DNA of 32,591 nucleotides from Pseudonocardia sp. (lineage in GTDB: Bacteria > Actinomycetota > Actinomycetes > Mycobacteriales > Pseudonocardiaceae), in assembly GCA_016794615.1 (NCBI GenBank), contig JAEUJO010000216.1, positions 1 to 32,591 of the forward strand, given 5' to 3'. Below, piece by piece: positions 23,034-31,152 of this stretch. A model generated the notes under the pieces. That model saw only the letters and a program-made list of their open reading frames with translations. It was not told the DNA's origin and did not search any database. The translations under genes and the position numbers were made by a program. Positions within the stretch are counted from its first letter, which is position 1. Every line of letters begins with the position of its first letter.

Positions 23034-24221
23034 TCACCGGGCCAGCGACGAGCGACGGCGCTCGGTCTGCGCGGCCAGCGCGGCCACGAACGTCTCCTGG
23101 TCCCAGTCGTTCTCCAGGGCGCGCCACACCAGCTCCGCCTGGCTCTCGGGAGTCAACCGGCCGACCGGCGTGTCGCGGTCGAGATTGGTCGGGAAGGCGT
23201 ATCCCTCCGCCGCCGCGGCGACGACGTTGTGCAGGTCCTTCTCGGAGGTGCCGGCCGCCCTGCGGGCGCGCAGCGTCGGGTAGACGGCCTCGGTGACGCG
23301 CTCGGTGTCGACCGTGCCCAGCGCGCGACCGAACGCCGACGACACCTGCAGCAGGTTCGCCATGCGCTTGACGTCCGTGGTCCGGTTGGTGCCCGCGCCG
23401 TGCAGCAGCGCCGGGTTGAAGAACACCGCGTCGCCCTTCTCCAGGGGCAGCTGCACGTAGTGCTCCTCGAAGTACTCCTGGAACTCGGGCAGGCCGATCG
23501 CCATGTAGCCGGGCTCGTAGCGCTGCGAGTGCGGCAGGTACATCGTCGGCCCGGTCTCGACCGGCATGTCGACGTGCGCGACGGCGCCCTGCAGCGTCAG
23601 CACCGGCGACAGGCGGTGCACGTGCGCCGGGAACTGCGCGGCGAGGTCGAGGTCCATGAAGCCGAGGTGGTAGTCGCGGTGCGCGGTCTGCGCCGTGCCG
23701 CCGGGGTTCACCACGTTCGGGTCCGAGACGATCTGGTAGTTCGGGCCCAGCCAGGCCACCGAGACGAGGTTGACGACGTCGTTGGCGAAGTAGTCGACGA
23801 ACGTCCCGGGATCGGCGACCGCCAGCTTCTCCAGCGCGCTCCACAGCCGGTCGTTGCTGCCGGGCTCGGCGAAGTGGTCGCCGGTCTGCACGCCGCGGGC
23901 CTTCTGCTCCTCGATCAGCGACGTGATCACCGCCGAGGCGCGGTCGACGACGCCCGAGTCGAACGCGCGGGTGAACACGACGATGCCGGGCCCGTCCATC
24001 AGCGCGTGCGCCAGCTCGGCCTGCACCGCGCGGCGCCCCTCCGGGGTCGCGACGTCGTCCGCGAGCGTCTCGCCGTAGAACAGCACGCCGCGCTCGACCC
24101 GGTCCGCGTACGGGTGGTCGGCCGCGTCGGTCTCCACCTCGACGACGGCGCGGAACTCGTCCAGGTCGCAGTCGTCGGGGGTCAGCCAGGTGCAGCGGTG
24201 ACGGACGGGGGCGGCGGTCAC
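23034..24221 (-). CDS. Phytanoyl-CoA dioxygenase-like Fe(II)/2-oxoglutarate enzyme
   Basis: A 395-aa protein, longer than the usual 260-310 aa of PhyH proteins. The iron triad is visible: H181-R-D183 in AHRDYHLG and His274 in ALLHGAGTN, with Arg280 placed to bind 2-oxoglutarate. Between them are HVDMPVETGPTMYLPHSQR and KGDAVFFNPALL, typical of the family. GTG 24221 is the first start. It heads the leftward operon with two Gfo/Idh dehydrogenases and is divergent from a LacI-type gene 110 bp away, so the substrate is more likely a carbohydrate or cyclitol than a lipid. Hydroxylation or oxidative demethylation is expected. Confidence 0.88.
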   Translation of the reverse strand: MTAAPVRHRCTWLTPDDCDLDEFRAVVEVETDAADHPYADRVERGVLFYGETLADDVATPEGRRAVQAELAHALMDGPGIVVFTRAFDSGVVDRASAVITSLIEEQKARGVQTGDHFAEPGSNDRLWSALEKLAVADPGTFVDYFANDVVNLVSVAWLGPNYQIVSDPNVVNPGGTAQTAHRDYHLGFMDLDLAAQFPAHVHRLSPVLTLQGAVAHVDMPVETGPTMYLPHSQRYEPGYMAIGLPEFQEYFEEHYVQLPLEKGDAVFFNPALLHGAGTNRTTDVKRMANLLQVSSAFGRALGTVDTERVTEAVYPTLRARRAAGTSEKDLHNVVAAAAEGYAFPTNLDRDTPVGRLTPESQAELVWRALENDWDQETFVAALAAQTERRRSSLAR

Positions 24222-24331
24222 GTCGGACTCCTTTGTCGGAAGTCGTTCCTCGGCGCGTGGGGGGACGTGTCCAGGTTCACCGCAGCGCTGCCGTCGGTCA
24301 ACCCTTGCCGATCCTTCAAAAACCCCTCACG

Positions 24332-25381
24332 ATGGCCAGCGTGGGGCACCCGTTCCGGATCCGCGAGATCGCGATCCAGGCCGGGTTGTCCGAGGCGACC
24401 GTCGACCGCGTGCTCCACGCCCGCAGCGGGGTACGGACCAGCACGATCGCCGAGGTCCACCAGGCCATCGAGGACCTGCACCGGCAGCGCACCCAGGTTC
24501 GCCTGGCCGGCCGGACGTTCGTCGTGGACCTCGTCGTCGATGCGCCGGCACGGTTCTCGAGCGGCGTGCGGGCCGCGTTGGAGGCCGAGCTCCCCGGCAT
24601 CCGGCCCGCTGTCATCCGCTCGCGGTTCCACCTCACGGAGGCCGCACCGGCGGGGACGATCGTCGACACCCTCGACCGGATCGCGACGCGCGGCTCGCAG
24701 GGCGTCGTGCTCAAGGCCCCGGACGATCCGCGGGTGATCGCGGCCGTGGACCGGCTGGTCGGCGCCGGCATCCCGGTGGTCACCTTCGTGACCGACCTGC
24801 CCACCAGCTCGCGGGTGGCCTACGTCGGCATCGACAACCGCGCCGCAGGCGCGACGGCCGCGTACCTGGTCGACCAGTGGCTCGCCGACTCCCCGGGCAG
24901 CGTGCTGGTCACCCGCGGCGACGGGTCGTTCCGCGGCGAGGACGAGCGGGAGATGGGCTTCCGTGCCACGCAGCGTGCGCTCCGGCCGGGCTGTACCCAG
25001 ATCGACCTCGTCAACGCCGACGGGCAGGACGACGACCTGCACCGCCTCGTGCGCGCCGCCCTCGCCGCACACCCCGACATCGTGGCCGTGTACTCGATGT
25101 ACGCGTTCGGCGGCAACCGCGCGACGGTGGAGGCGTTCGCGGCGGAAGGGCGGACGTACCGGGTGTTCGTCGCGCACGACCTGCACGAGCACAACCTCGC
25201 CCTGCTGCACGGCGGCTATCTCTCGGCCGTGCTCCACCACGACCTGCGCCAGGACATGCGCCACGCCTGCCAGGTGATCATGCAGGCGCACGGGGCGCTG
25301 GCGGGGCCGCTGCGGTCGTGGCACTCGGCGGTCCAGGTGGTGACGCCGTACAACCTGCCGTCGTCGACCACCGGCGGCTGA
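24332..25381 (+). CDS. LacI-family transcriptional regulator with sugar-binding-protein-like domain
   Basis: A 349-aa protein. Residues 8-32 (FRIREIAIQAGLSEATVDRVLHARSGV) form a LacI helix-turn-helix with the hinge start RTSTIAEVHQAI. The rest (about 62-345) is a periplasmic-binding-protein fold of the ribose/xylose type: VDLVVDAPARFSSGVRAALE, VAYVGIDNRAAGATAAYLV, GSVLVTRGDGSFRGEDERE, VFVAHDLHEHNL. ATG 24332 is chosen because it begins just before the HTH; an in-frame upstream start at 24233 adds unrelated residues. It is divergent from the dioxygenase/dehydrogenase operon and probably represses it until a sugar or cyclitol binds. I did not find a convincing palindrome in the 110-bp gap. Confidence 0.9.
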   Translation: MASVGHPFRIREIAIQAGLSEATVDRVLHARSGVRTSTIAEVHQAIEDLHRQRTQVRLAGRTFVVDLVVDAPARFSSGVRAALEAELPGIRPAVIRSRFHLTEAAPAGTIVDTLDRIATRGSQGVVLKAPDDPRVIAAVDRLVGAGIPVVTFVTDLPTSSRVAYVGIDNRAAGATAAYLVDQWLADSPGSVLVTRGDGSFRGEDEREMGFRATQRALRPGCTQIDLVNADGQDDDLHRLVRAALAAHPDIVAVYSMYAFGGNRATVEAFAAEGRTYRVFVAHDLHEHNLALLHGGYLSAVLHHDLRQDMRHACQVIMQAHGALAGPLRSWHSAVQVVTPYNLPSSTTGG

Positions 25382-25593
25382 GCTCGGGCATACCCGGGCA
25401 GTACCGTGCATGTCTCCTGCTGCCTGCACGAGCCGGTGGCGGTGTGCACCGGCGGCCGCCGCTCGCGCCCCGCTGCCGATCTGCGGAAGGCCGGGCTCGA
25501 CGATCAGTGCGTCGTCGGCACCGAGGCCGTAACGTGCACGCGTCACCCGTCGGAGCGCCCCTTCCGGGCGTGCATGCGCGCAGAGGGGAAGCA

Positions 25594-27039
25594 ATGACCG
25601 AGTCCACCGGCAAGAGCCGCATCGGGGTGACCGGGCTGGCGGTGATGGGTGCCAACCTGGCCCGCAACATCGCCCGCCGGGGTACGCCCACGGCCGTGCA
25701 CAACCGGACGACGGCGAAGACGACCGAGTTCATCAAGGACTACGGCCACGAGGGCCCGTTCACCGGCTGTGAGACGACCGAAGACTTCGTCGCCGCGCTG
25801 GAGACCCCGCGGAAGATCATCGTGATGGTCAAGGCCGGCAAGCCCGTCGACGCGGTGATCGAGGAGCTGACCCCGCTGCTCGACGAGGGCGACATCATCA
25901 TCGACGCGGGCAACTCGCACTTCCCGGACACCGTGCGTCGCACTGAGGAGTGCGCCGCCAACGGGATCCGGTTCATGGGCGTCGGTGTGTCCGGCGGCGA
26001 GGAGGGCGCGCTGCTCGGGCCGAGCATCATGCCCGGCGGTGACCCGGCGGCCTACGCCGAGGTGGAAGGGATCCTCACCGGGATCGCGGCCGTCGTCGAC
26101 GACACCCCGTGCTGCGTGCACGTCGGCCCGGGCGGTGCGGGCCACTACGTCAAGATGGTGCACAACGGCATCGAGTACGCCGACATCCAGCTCATCGCCG
26201 AGGCGTACGACCTGCTCACTCACGTCGCAGGGCTGGACGCCCCGGCCATCGGCAAGATCTTCGAGCAGTGGAACACCGGCGACCTCGACTCGTTCCTCAT
26301 CGAGATCACCGCCAAGGTGCTCGGCAAGACCGACGCAAAGACCGGCGGCCCGTTGGTGGACGTGATCGTCGACCAGGCCGAGCAGAAGGGCACCGGCACC
26401 TGGACTGCGGTCGACGCCCTCGGGCTCGGCGTGCCGCTGACGGGCATCAGCGAGGCGGTGTTCGCGCGCGGCCTGTCGGCATTGCGGGACGAGCGCAGGA
26501 AGGCGTCGACCACGCTGGCCGGCCCGGCACCCGGCCAGGGCGCCGACCGCGGCGACCTCATCGAGGACATCCGGCTGGCGCTCTATGCGAGCAAGGTCGT
26601 CGCCTACGCGCAGGGCTTCGCGCAGATGCGGGCGGCGTCCCAGGAGAACGACTGGAACCTCGACCTCGGCGCGATGGCCACCATCTGGCGCGGCGGCTGC
26701 ATCATCCGCGCGCGGTTCCTCAACCGGATCCGCGACGCCTACGCCGAGCACGGTGACGTCGAGAACCTGTTGATGGTCCCGTACTTCACCGACGCCGTGG
26801 CGAACGCGCAGGACGCGTGGCGGCGGGTGGTGACGGTGGCGACCGAGCAGGGTGTGGCGATCCCGGCGTTCTCCTCGAGCCTGTCGTACTACGACGGCTA
26901 CCGGCGTGCACGCGGGCCGGCGAACCTGATCCAGGGCCTGCGCGACTTCTTCGGTGCGCACACCTACCAGCGGATCGACGAAGAGGGCTACTTCCACACC
27001 CGGTGGAGCCAGGACGGCACCGAGGTGCAGACGAGCTAG
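25594..27039 (+). CDS. gndA: 6-phosphogluconate dehydrogenase (NADP-dependent, decarboxylating)
   Basis: A 481-aa protein, full length for the long-chain Gnd family. It oxidatively decarboxylates 6-phosphogluconate to ribulose 5-phosphate in the cytoplasm (pentose phosphate pathway). Motifs are the NADP loop GVTGLAVMGANLARN (11-25), NRTTAKT, AGNSHFPDT, VGVSGGEEGA, the catalytic GHYVKMVHNGIEYAD (Lys and Asn), and the C-terminal RIDEEGYFHTRW tail. AGGGGAAG lies just before ATG 25594. The gene stands alone downstream of a 212-bp gap with no recognised site, and its TAG lies within the CTAG that also ends the opposite Uma2 gene. Confidence 0.97.
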   Translation: MTESTGKSRIGVTGLAVMGANLARNIARRGTPTAVHNRTTAKTTEFIKDYGHEGPFTGCETTEDFVAALETPRKIIVMVKAGKPVDAVIEELTPLLDEGDIIIDAGNSHFPDTVRRTEECAANGIRFMGVGVSGGEEGALLGPSIMPGGDPAAYAEVEGILTGIAAVVDDTPCCVHVGPGGAGHYVKMVHNGIEYADIQLIAEAYDLLTHVAGLDAPAIGKIFEQWNTGDLDSFLIEITAKVLGKTDAKTGGPLVDVIVDQAEQKGTGTWTAVDALGLGVPLTGISEAVFARGLSALRDERRKASTTLAGPAPGQGADRGDLIEDIRLALYASKVVAYAQGFAQMRAASQENDWNLDLGAMATIWRGGCIIRARFLNRIRDAYAEHGDVENLLMVPYFTDAVANAQDAWRRVVTVATEQGVAIPAFSSSLSYYDGYRRARGPANLIQGLRDFFGAHTYQRIDEEGYFHTRWSQDGTEVQTS

Positions 27040-27632
27040 ACGAGCGCGTCGAGGTCGACGCGGACGGGGAACGGTTCGGTGGCGGTGAAGGTGCCGACCA
27101 CCGGGCCGGGGTCGGCGTAACCGAACTCGCCTGCCTGGTGGTGTGCGGTGAGCATGATGCGGTCGCCCGGCTCGCCGAGGTCGACGACCCAGTAGTGCGG
27201 GATGCCGGCGTCGGCGTACTCGTCGCGCTTGACGATGCTGTCGAGCCGGCGCGATCCCGGCGAGATGACCTCCACGGCCAGCACCACCTCCGAGGCGTGG
27301 AACAGCCCTCCTGCACGCCGCTGCCGGTCCATCGCCCCGCGCGGCACGACGACGAGATCGGGGATTCGGACGAAGCCGGGCTTTGTCGGGGGAACCAGGG
27401 CGAGATCGACGTCCACCTCGGTGAGACCGATCAGATCGCCGGGCAACTGGCTGTCGACCTGGTGCAGCAGCATGTAGAGGCACCGCTGATGGAAGCCGAG
27501 CGGACGCGGTGACATCACGATGTTGCCCTCCACCAGCTCGAACCGCCTGCTGTTGTCCTCCGGCAACGCGGCGAACTGGGCCACCGTCAGCAGGGGCTGC
27601 GAGGCCGACGGCGGCACTGGAAGGGCGGTCAT
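27036..27632 (-). CDS. Uma2 family (DUF820) putative endonuclease, copy A
   Basis: A 198-aa protein with the Uma2/DUF820 PD-(D/E)xK nuclease-like core: FELVEGNIVMSPRP (Glu35), RIPDLVVVPRG (Asp92), LAVEVISPGSRRLDSIVKRDEYADAGIPHYWVVD (Glu121 and Lys135). Catalytic positions are retained. Uma2 genes are widespread in actinobacteria and cyanobacteria; their biological role is unsettled. ATG 27632 is preferred because copy B also begins MTALP. Its stop overlaps the 6PGD stop on the other strand. It is a tandem duplicate of the gene at 27706. Confidence 0.9.
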   Translation of the reverse strand: MTALPVPPSASQPLLTVAQFAALPEDNSRRFELVEGNIVMSPRPLGFHQRCLYMLLHQVDSQLPGDLIGLTEVDVDLALVPPTKPGFVRIPDLVVVPRGAMDRQRRAGGLFHASEVVLAVEVISPGSRRLDSIVKRDEYADAGIPHYWVVDLGEPGDRIMLTAHHQAGEFGYADPGPVVGTFTATEPFPVRVDLDALV

Positions 27633-27705
27633 GGCGGTGAGTGTCGCAGGTGGCACCGACAGTTCGTGGGCGTTCGGGCGACCCCGACCGTTCCCATCCG
27701 GTCCA

Positions 27706-28299
27706 TCACAGCAACGCGTCCAGGTCGATGCGGACCGGGAACGGCTCGGTGGCGGCGAATACGCCGTTCACCGGGCCTGCGTCGGCGTAGCCGAACTCGC
27801 CTGCGAGGTGGTGGGCGGTGAGCTGCGGGCGGTCGCCGGGCTCGCCCAGGTCGACGATCCAGTAGTGGGGGATGCCGGCGTCGGCGTACTCGTCGCGCTT
27901 GACGACACGGTCCATGCGGTCGGAGCCGGGAGAGATGACCTCCACAGCGAGGGCGACCTCCGCGGCGCGGAGGACCCCCCCTTCGCTTCGGCGCCGTGCG
28001 AGCGCCTTCCGCGTGACGGCGACGAGGTCAGGTGCTCTGACCGTGCCCGGACGGTCCGGTGCGACCAGCTGAAGGTCGATGTCGACGTCCGGGACGAGCT
28101 CAAGGGCCGATGGAACGCGGTCCTCGAGCTGCCTGGCCAGCCGCATGATCGCGATCTGGTGCTCGGGGACCGGCGTCGGTGACATGACGAGGTTGCCCTC
28201 CTGGAGCTCGGAGCGCACGCCGTCGGGGTCCTCGCCGAGCGCGACGTAGCCGGCCACCGTGAGCGGCAGCCGCTGCGGTGGCAGGGGAAGGGCGGTCAT
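27706..28299 (-). CDS. Uma2 family (DUF820) putative endonuclease, copy B
   Basis: A 197-aa paralogue of copy A: MTALPLPPQRLPLTVAGYVAL, ELQEGNLVMSPTP, RAPDLVAV (Asp91), LAVEVISPGS (Glu120), then VVKRDEYADAGIPHYW (Lys134) and the near-identical C-terminus FPVRIDLDALL. The N-terminal and central parts differ more than the C-terminal third. The upstream DNA of both copies shares CACCGACAGTTC (at about 27655 and 28321) and a similarly placed ACACT box before the ATG, so the duplication included the promoter. The ATG at 28299 fits both this symmetry and family length. Confidence 0.9.
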   Translation of the reverse strand: MTALPLPPQRLPLTVAGYVALGEDPDGVRSELQEGNLVMSPTPVPEHQIAIMRLARQLEDRVPSALELVPDVDIDLQLVAPDRPGTVRAPDLVAVTRKALARRRSEGGVLRAAEVALAVEVISPGSDRMDRVVKRDEYADAGIPHYWIVDLGEPGDRPQLTAHHLAGEFGYADAGPVNGVFAATEPFPVRIDLDALL

Positions 28300-28380
28300 G
28301 ACAGGGAGTGTGGCACGCGGCACCGACAGTTCCGGGCCACGAGGGGGCGGGCGTGAAACACGGGCGTGGGCGCGCGGGAC

Positions 28381-28466
28381 TGCAGCATGGCCACCTTGCT
28401 GCAATCCCGCGCTGCAATCCCGCGCGCTGCAATCCCGCGCGCCGCAATCCCGCGCCGCAATCCCGC
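28381..28466. repeat. Palindrome-derived repeat with five GCAATCCCGC copies
   Basis: TGCAGCA (28381-28387) and TGCTGCA (28397-28403) form a hairpin whose right half, 28389-28408, matches the repeat at 14833-14852 in inverted orientation over 20 bp. GCAATCCCGC then repeats at 28401, 28414, 28429, 28444 and 28457, mostly as GCTGCAATCCCGCGC units of 13-15 bp. It lies between the start of Uma2 copy B and the end of glpD. It looks like local amplification of the tail of a dispersed palindromic element. Confidence 0.85.
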
Positions 28467-28490
28467 GCCCGTGGACGACCCGATCCGCGT

Positions 28491-30227
28491 TCAGCGCACC
28501 GGCACGATCTCCGGCGCCCCCATCCGGGCCGCGTCCGCCGTCTCGTCGTCCGGCATCCGCTGGCTCTCGCGTTCGGCCTCCACCCGCTTCAGGTAGTGCT
28601 CGACCTCCCGCGCCACCTGCTCGTCACTCCACCCCAGCACCGGCGCGACGAGCCGGGCCACCTCCTCGGCCGCCCCGATCCCGCGGTCGAACGTCGCGAT
28701 CGAGATGCGGGTACGGCGGGCCAGCACGTCGTCGAGGTGCCGGGCACCCTCGTGCGAGACCGCGTACACCGCCTCGGCGCGGATGTGGTCGGACGCGCCG
28801 GCGAGCGGCTCCCGCAGCGTCGGGTCGTCCTCGATCAGCGCGAGCACCTCGTGGATCAGCGACCCGTAGCGGTCCAGCAGGTGCTCGATCCGAGCCTCGT
28901 GCAGGCCGCTGCGCCGGGCCAGTTGCGACCGCGCGTTCCACAGCGCGTGGTACCCCTCGGCGCCGAGCAGCGGGATGTCGTCGGTGACCGACTTCGGGAC
29001 CTTCTTGCCGTTCACGGTCTCCAGGGCGTTCACCGCGGCGTCGATCGCGTCCTTCGCCATGACCCGGTACGTCGTGTACTTGCCGCCCGCGATCACCACC
29101 AGCCCGGGGACGGTGTGCGCCACGGCGTGCTCGCGGGAGAGCTTGGACGTCGACTCCGACTCGCCCGACAGCAGTGGCCGCAGGCCGGCGTAGACGCCTT
29201 CGACGTCCTCCTGGGTGAGTGCCGGTGCGATCACGGCGTTGACGTGGTCGAGCAGGTACTGGATGTCCGCGGCGCTGGCGGCGGGGTGGGCGAGGTCGAG
29301 TGCCCAGTCGGTGTCGGTCGTCCCGATGATCCAGTGCCGGCCCCAGGGGATGATGAACAGAACCGACTTCTCGGTGCGCAGGATCAGCCCCGACTCCGAG
29401 CGGATCCGATCGCGGGGCACGACGAGGTGGATCCCCTTGCTCGCGCGGACGTGGAACTGGCCGCGCTCGCCGGCAAGAGCCTGCGTCTCGTCCGTCCACA
29501 CGCCGGTGGCGTTGACGACCTGTCGGGCGCGGACGTCGAACACGCGGCCCGACTCCAGGTCGTGCACCTGGGCGCCGACGACCCGCTCGCCCTCCTTCAG
29601 CAGGCCGACGACCCGCGCCCGCGACGCCACCTGCGCGCCGTAGGCCGCGGCCGTGCGAGCGATGAACATCGTGTGGCGCGCGTCGTCCACCTGCGCGTCG
29701 TAGTACTGCAGCGCGCCCACCAGCGCGTCCTTCTTGAGCGCGGGGACGATGCGCCGGGCCCCGCGGCGGGTGAGGTGGCGGTGGTGGGGGACGCCCCGGG
29801 CCCGACCCGAGAGCAGCCCGAGGGTGTCGTAGAGCGCGACACCCGAGCCGGCGTAGAGCCGCTCCCAGCCGCGGCCCTGCAGGGGGTAGACGAACGGCAC
29901 CGGCTTGATCAGGTGCGGGGCGAGCTTCTGGATGAGCAGCCCGCGCTCCTGGAGCGCCTCGGCCACGAGCCGGAAGTCGAGCATCTCCAGGTAGCGCAGG
30001 CCGCCGTGGATGAGCTTGCTCGAGCGGCTCGACGTGCCGGAGGCGAAGTCGCGGGCCTCGACCAGCCCGACGGCCAGACCGCGGGTGGCGGCGTCGAGCG
30101 CGGAGCCCGAGCCGACGACACCCCCGCCGACGACGAGGACGTCGAGCTCACCGCCGGGTTCCGTCGTCGCGGCCAGTGCACCCAGCGCGTGTTCCCGGGT
30201 GGCGGGGGACAGGGCGACCGATCTCAT
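28491..30227 (-). CDS. glpD: Glycerol-3-phosphate dehydrogenase, FAD-dependent (aerobic)
   Basis: A 578-aa peripheral membrane flavoenzyme that oxidises sn-glycerol 3-phosphate to dihydroxyacetone phosphate and passes electrons to the quinone pool. Evidence: the FAD-binding loop VLVVGGGVVGSGSALDAATRG (30-50), DFASGTSSRSSKLIHGGLRYLE, PFVYPLQGRG, NATGVWTDE, IIPWGRHWIIGTTDTD, GVYAGLRPLL and GGKYTTYRVMAKDAID, then a C-terminal DAO_C domain (LLDRYGSLIHEVLALI). ATG 30227 has AAAGGA upstream. It is divergent from the IclR-type gene and glpK, an arrangement that sets glycerol kinase and dehydrogenase under one control region. Confidence 0.97.
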   Translation of the reverse strand: MRSVALSPATREHALGALAATTEPGGELDVLVVGGGVVGSGSALDAATRGLAVGLVEARDFASGTSSRSSKLIHGGLRYLEMLDFRLVAEALQERGLLIQKLAPHLIKPVPFVYPLQGRGWERLYAGSGVALYDTLGLLSGRARGVPHHRHLTRRGARRIVPALKKDALVGALQYYDAQVDDARHTMFIARTAAAYGAQVASRARVVGLLKEGERVVGAQVHDLESGRVFDVRARQVVNATGVWTDETQALAGERGQFHVRASKGIHLVVPRDRIRSESGLILRTEKSVLFIIPWGRHWIIGTTDTDWALDLAHPAASAADIQYLLDHVNAVIAPALTQEDVEGVYAGLRPLLSGESESTSKLSREHAVAHTVPGLVVIAGGKYTTYRVMAKDAIDAAVNALETVNGKKVPKSVTDDIPLLGAEGYHALWNARSQLARRSGLHEARIEHLLDRYGSLIHEVLALIEDDPTLREPLAGASDHIRAEAVYAVSHEGARHLDDVLARRTRISIATFDRGIGAAEEVARLVAPVLGWSDEQVAREVEHYLKRVEAERESQRMPDDETADAARMGAPEIVPVR

Positions 30228-30316
30228 GGACGTGTCCTTTCCGGGTGAGCCGGGCGTGCGTACCCATCGGGTCCTACCCCGCGCGGTGCCACACCGCACC
30301 CCGGACGTCCGGTGCG

Positions 30317-30345
30317 ACGGTAGGGAGGGGTGTGACCGCGGTCAA
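30317..30345 (-). promoter_or_regulatory. Putative glpD promoter
   Basis: On the minus strand TTGACC (30345-30340) and TACCGT (30322-30317) are separated by 17 bp, a good fit to a sigma-70-type actinobacterial promoter. The start would be near 30310 with an 80-nt leader before glpD. The -35 overlaps the palindrome at 30333-30344. Confidence 0.55.
30333..30344. promoter_or_regulatory. Palindrome TGACCGCGGTCA overlapping the glpD -35
   Basis: A perfect 12-bp palindrome covering most of the putative -35 hexamer, so a protein bound here would block glpD. Its sequence differs from the operator at 30354, so it could belong to a second regulator or be chance. Confidence 0.4.
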
Positions 30346-30353
30346 CCAAGGAC

Positions 30354-30370
30354 GTTCGACATGGTCGAAC
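30354..30370. promoter_or_regulatory. IclR/GylR-type operator between glpD and iclR-glpK
   Basis: GTTCGAC and GTCGAAC with an ATG spacer form a perfect 17-bp inverted repeat. It lies 9 bp beyond the glpD -35 and 10 bp before a TAGGCT box of the regulator gene. This is the natural binding site for the adjacent IclR protein, permitting autoregulation and control of both directions. Confidence 0.75.
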
Positions 30371-30379
30371 ACAGGGTCG

Positions 30380-30385
30380 TAGGCT
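30380..30385 (+). promoter_or_regulatory. Putative -10 box of the IclR-glpK unit
   Basis: TAGGCT ends nine bases before ATG 30395, and the interval GCGGCCGCG has no Shine-Dalgarno, consistent with a near-leaderless mRNA. TTCGAC (30355-30360) in the operator could serve as a poorly spaced -35. Confidence 0.45.
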
Positions 30386-30394
30386 GCGGCCGCG

Positions 30395-31152
30395 ATGCCC
30401 GGAACCATCCAGTCGATCGAACGTGCCGCCGCGATGCTGCGCCTGCTCGGCAGCGCGGGGCGTCCACTCGCCCTCACCGAGATCGCCGCCCCGCTGGACC
30501 TGCCGCGCCCGACGGCCCACGGCATCCTGCGCACGCTGCGCGCGGTCGGGTTCGTCGACCAGGACCGTGACACCGCGCGCTACACCCTTGCCGCGGCCCT
30601 GCGCCGGCTCGGCAGCGAGTGGGACCGCCACGACCTGCGCTCCCGAGCGATGAACTGGGCGGACTCGCTGGCCGGGAGCTCGGGGCAGGAGGTGCTGCTC
30701 GGCATGCCGGCCGGAGCGGTGGTCGAGCTCGTGCACCATGTCTTCCGGCCCGACGGCTCACCGCAACGGCTGCGGACGGGGGAGCAGCTTCCGTTGCACG
30801 CCACGGCCGTCGGCAGGTGCCTGCTCGCCCTCGCGCCGATCGCCGTACCCCGGCCGCACGAGCTGGACCTGCAGCGCTACACCGGACGCACCGTGGTCGC
30901 CGTCGGCACACTGACCGAGCACCTCGCCGCGGTCCGGCACCGGGGCTGGGCGGCGGAGCTCGGGGAGCACCGGACGGGCGTCGGCGGGATCGCCGCGCCG
31001 TTGCGCACCGGCGGGGGGCTGGTGGTCGGCGTGCTGGGCGTCGAGGGCCCGGTGGAGGAGCTGTTCAACGGCGGCGGGACACCGCACCCGCGGCTGGTCG
31101 AGCAGTTGCTGAACGCGGCGCGGGAGATCTCGGCGGGGCTGGGGGGCAGCCG

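Noticed and set aside
22240..23283. Long rightward open frames opposite the Gfo/Idh and dioxygenase genes
   Set aside because: They are compositional mirror frames of high-GC coding DNA, rich in Arg, Gly and Val with no domain signature.
25382..25593. Small gene in the gap before 6PGD
   Set aside because: Short frames there have no ribosome binding site or recognisable sequence; nothing supportable was seen.
28401..28466. CRISPR array
   Set aside because: Repeat units are only 10-15 bp with almost no spacer and no cas genes are in the window; it is a short tandem repeat.
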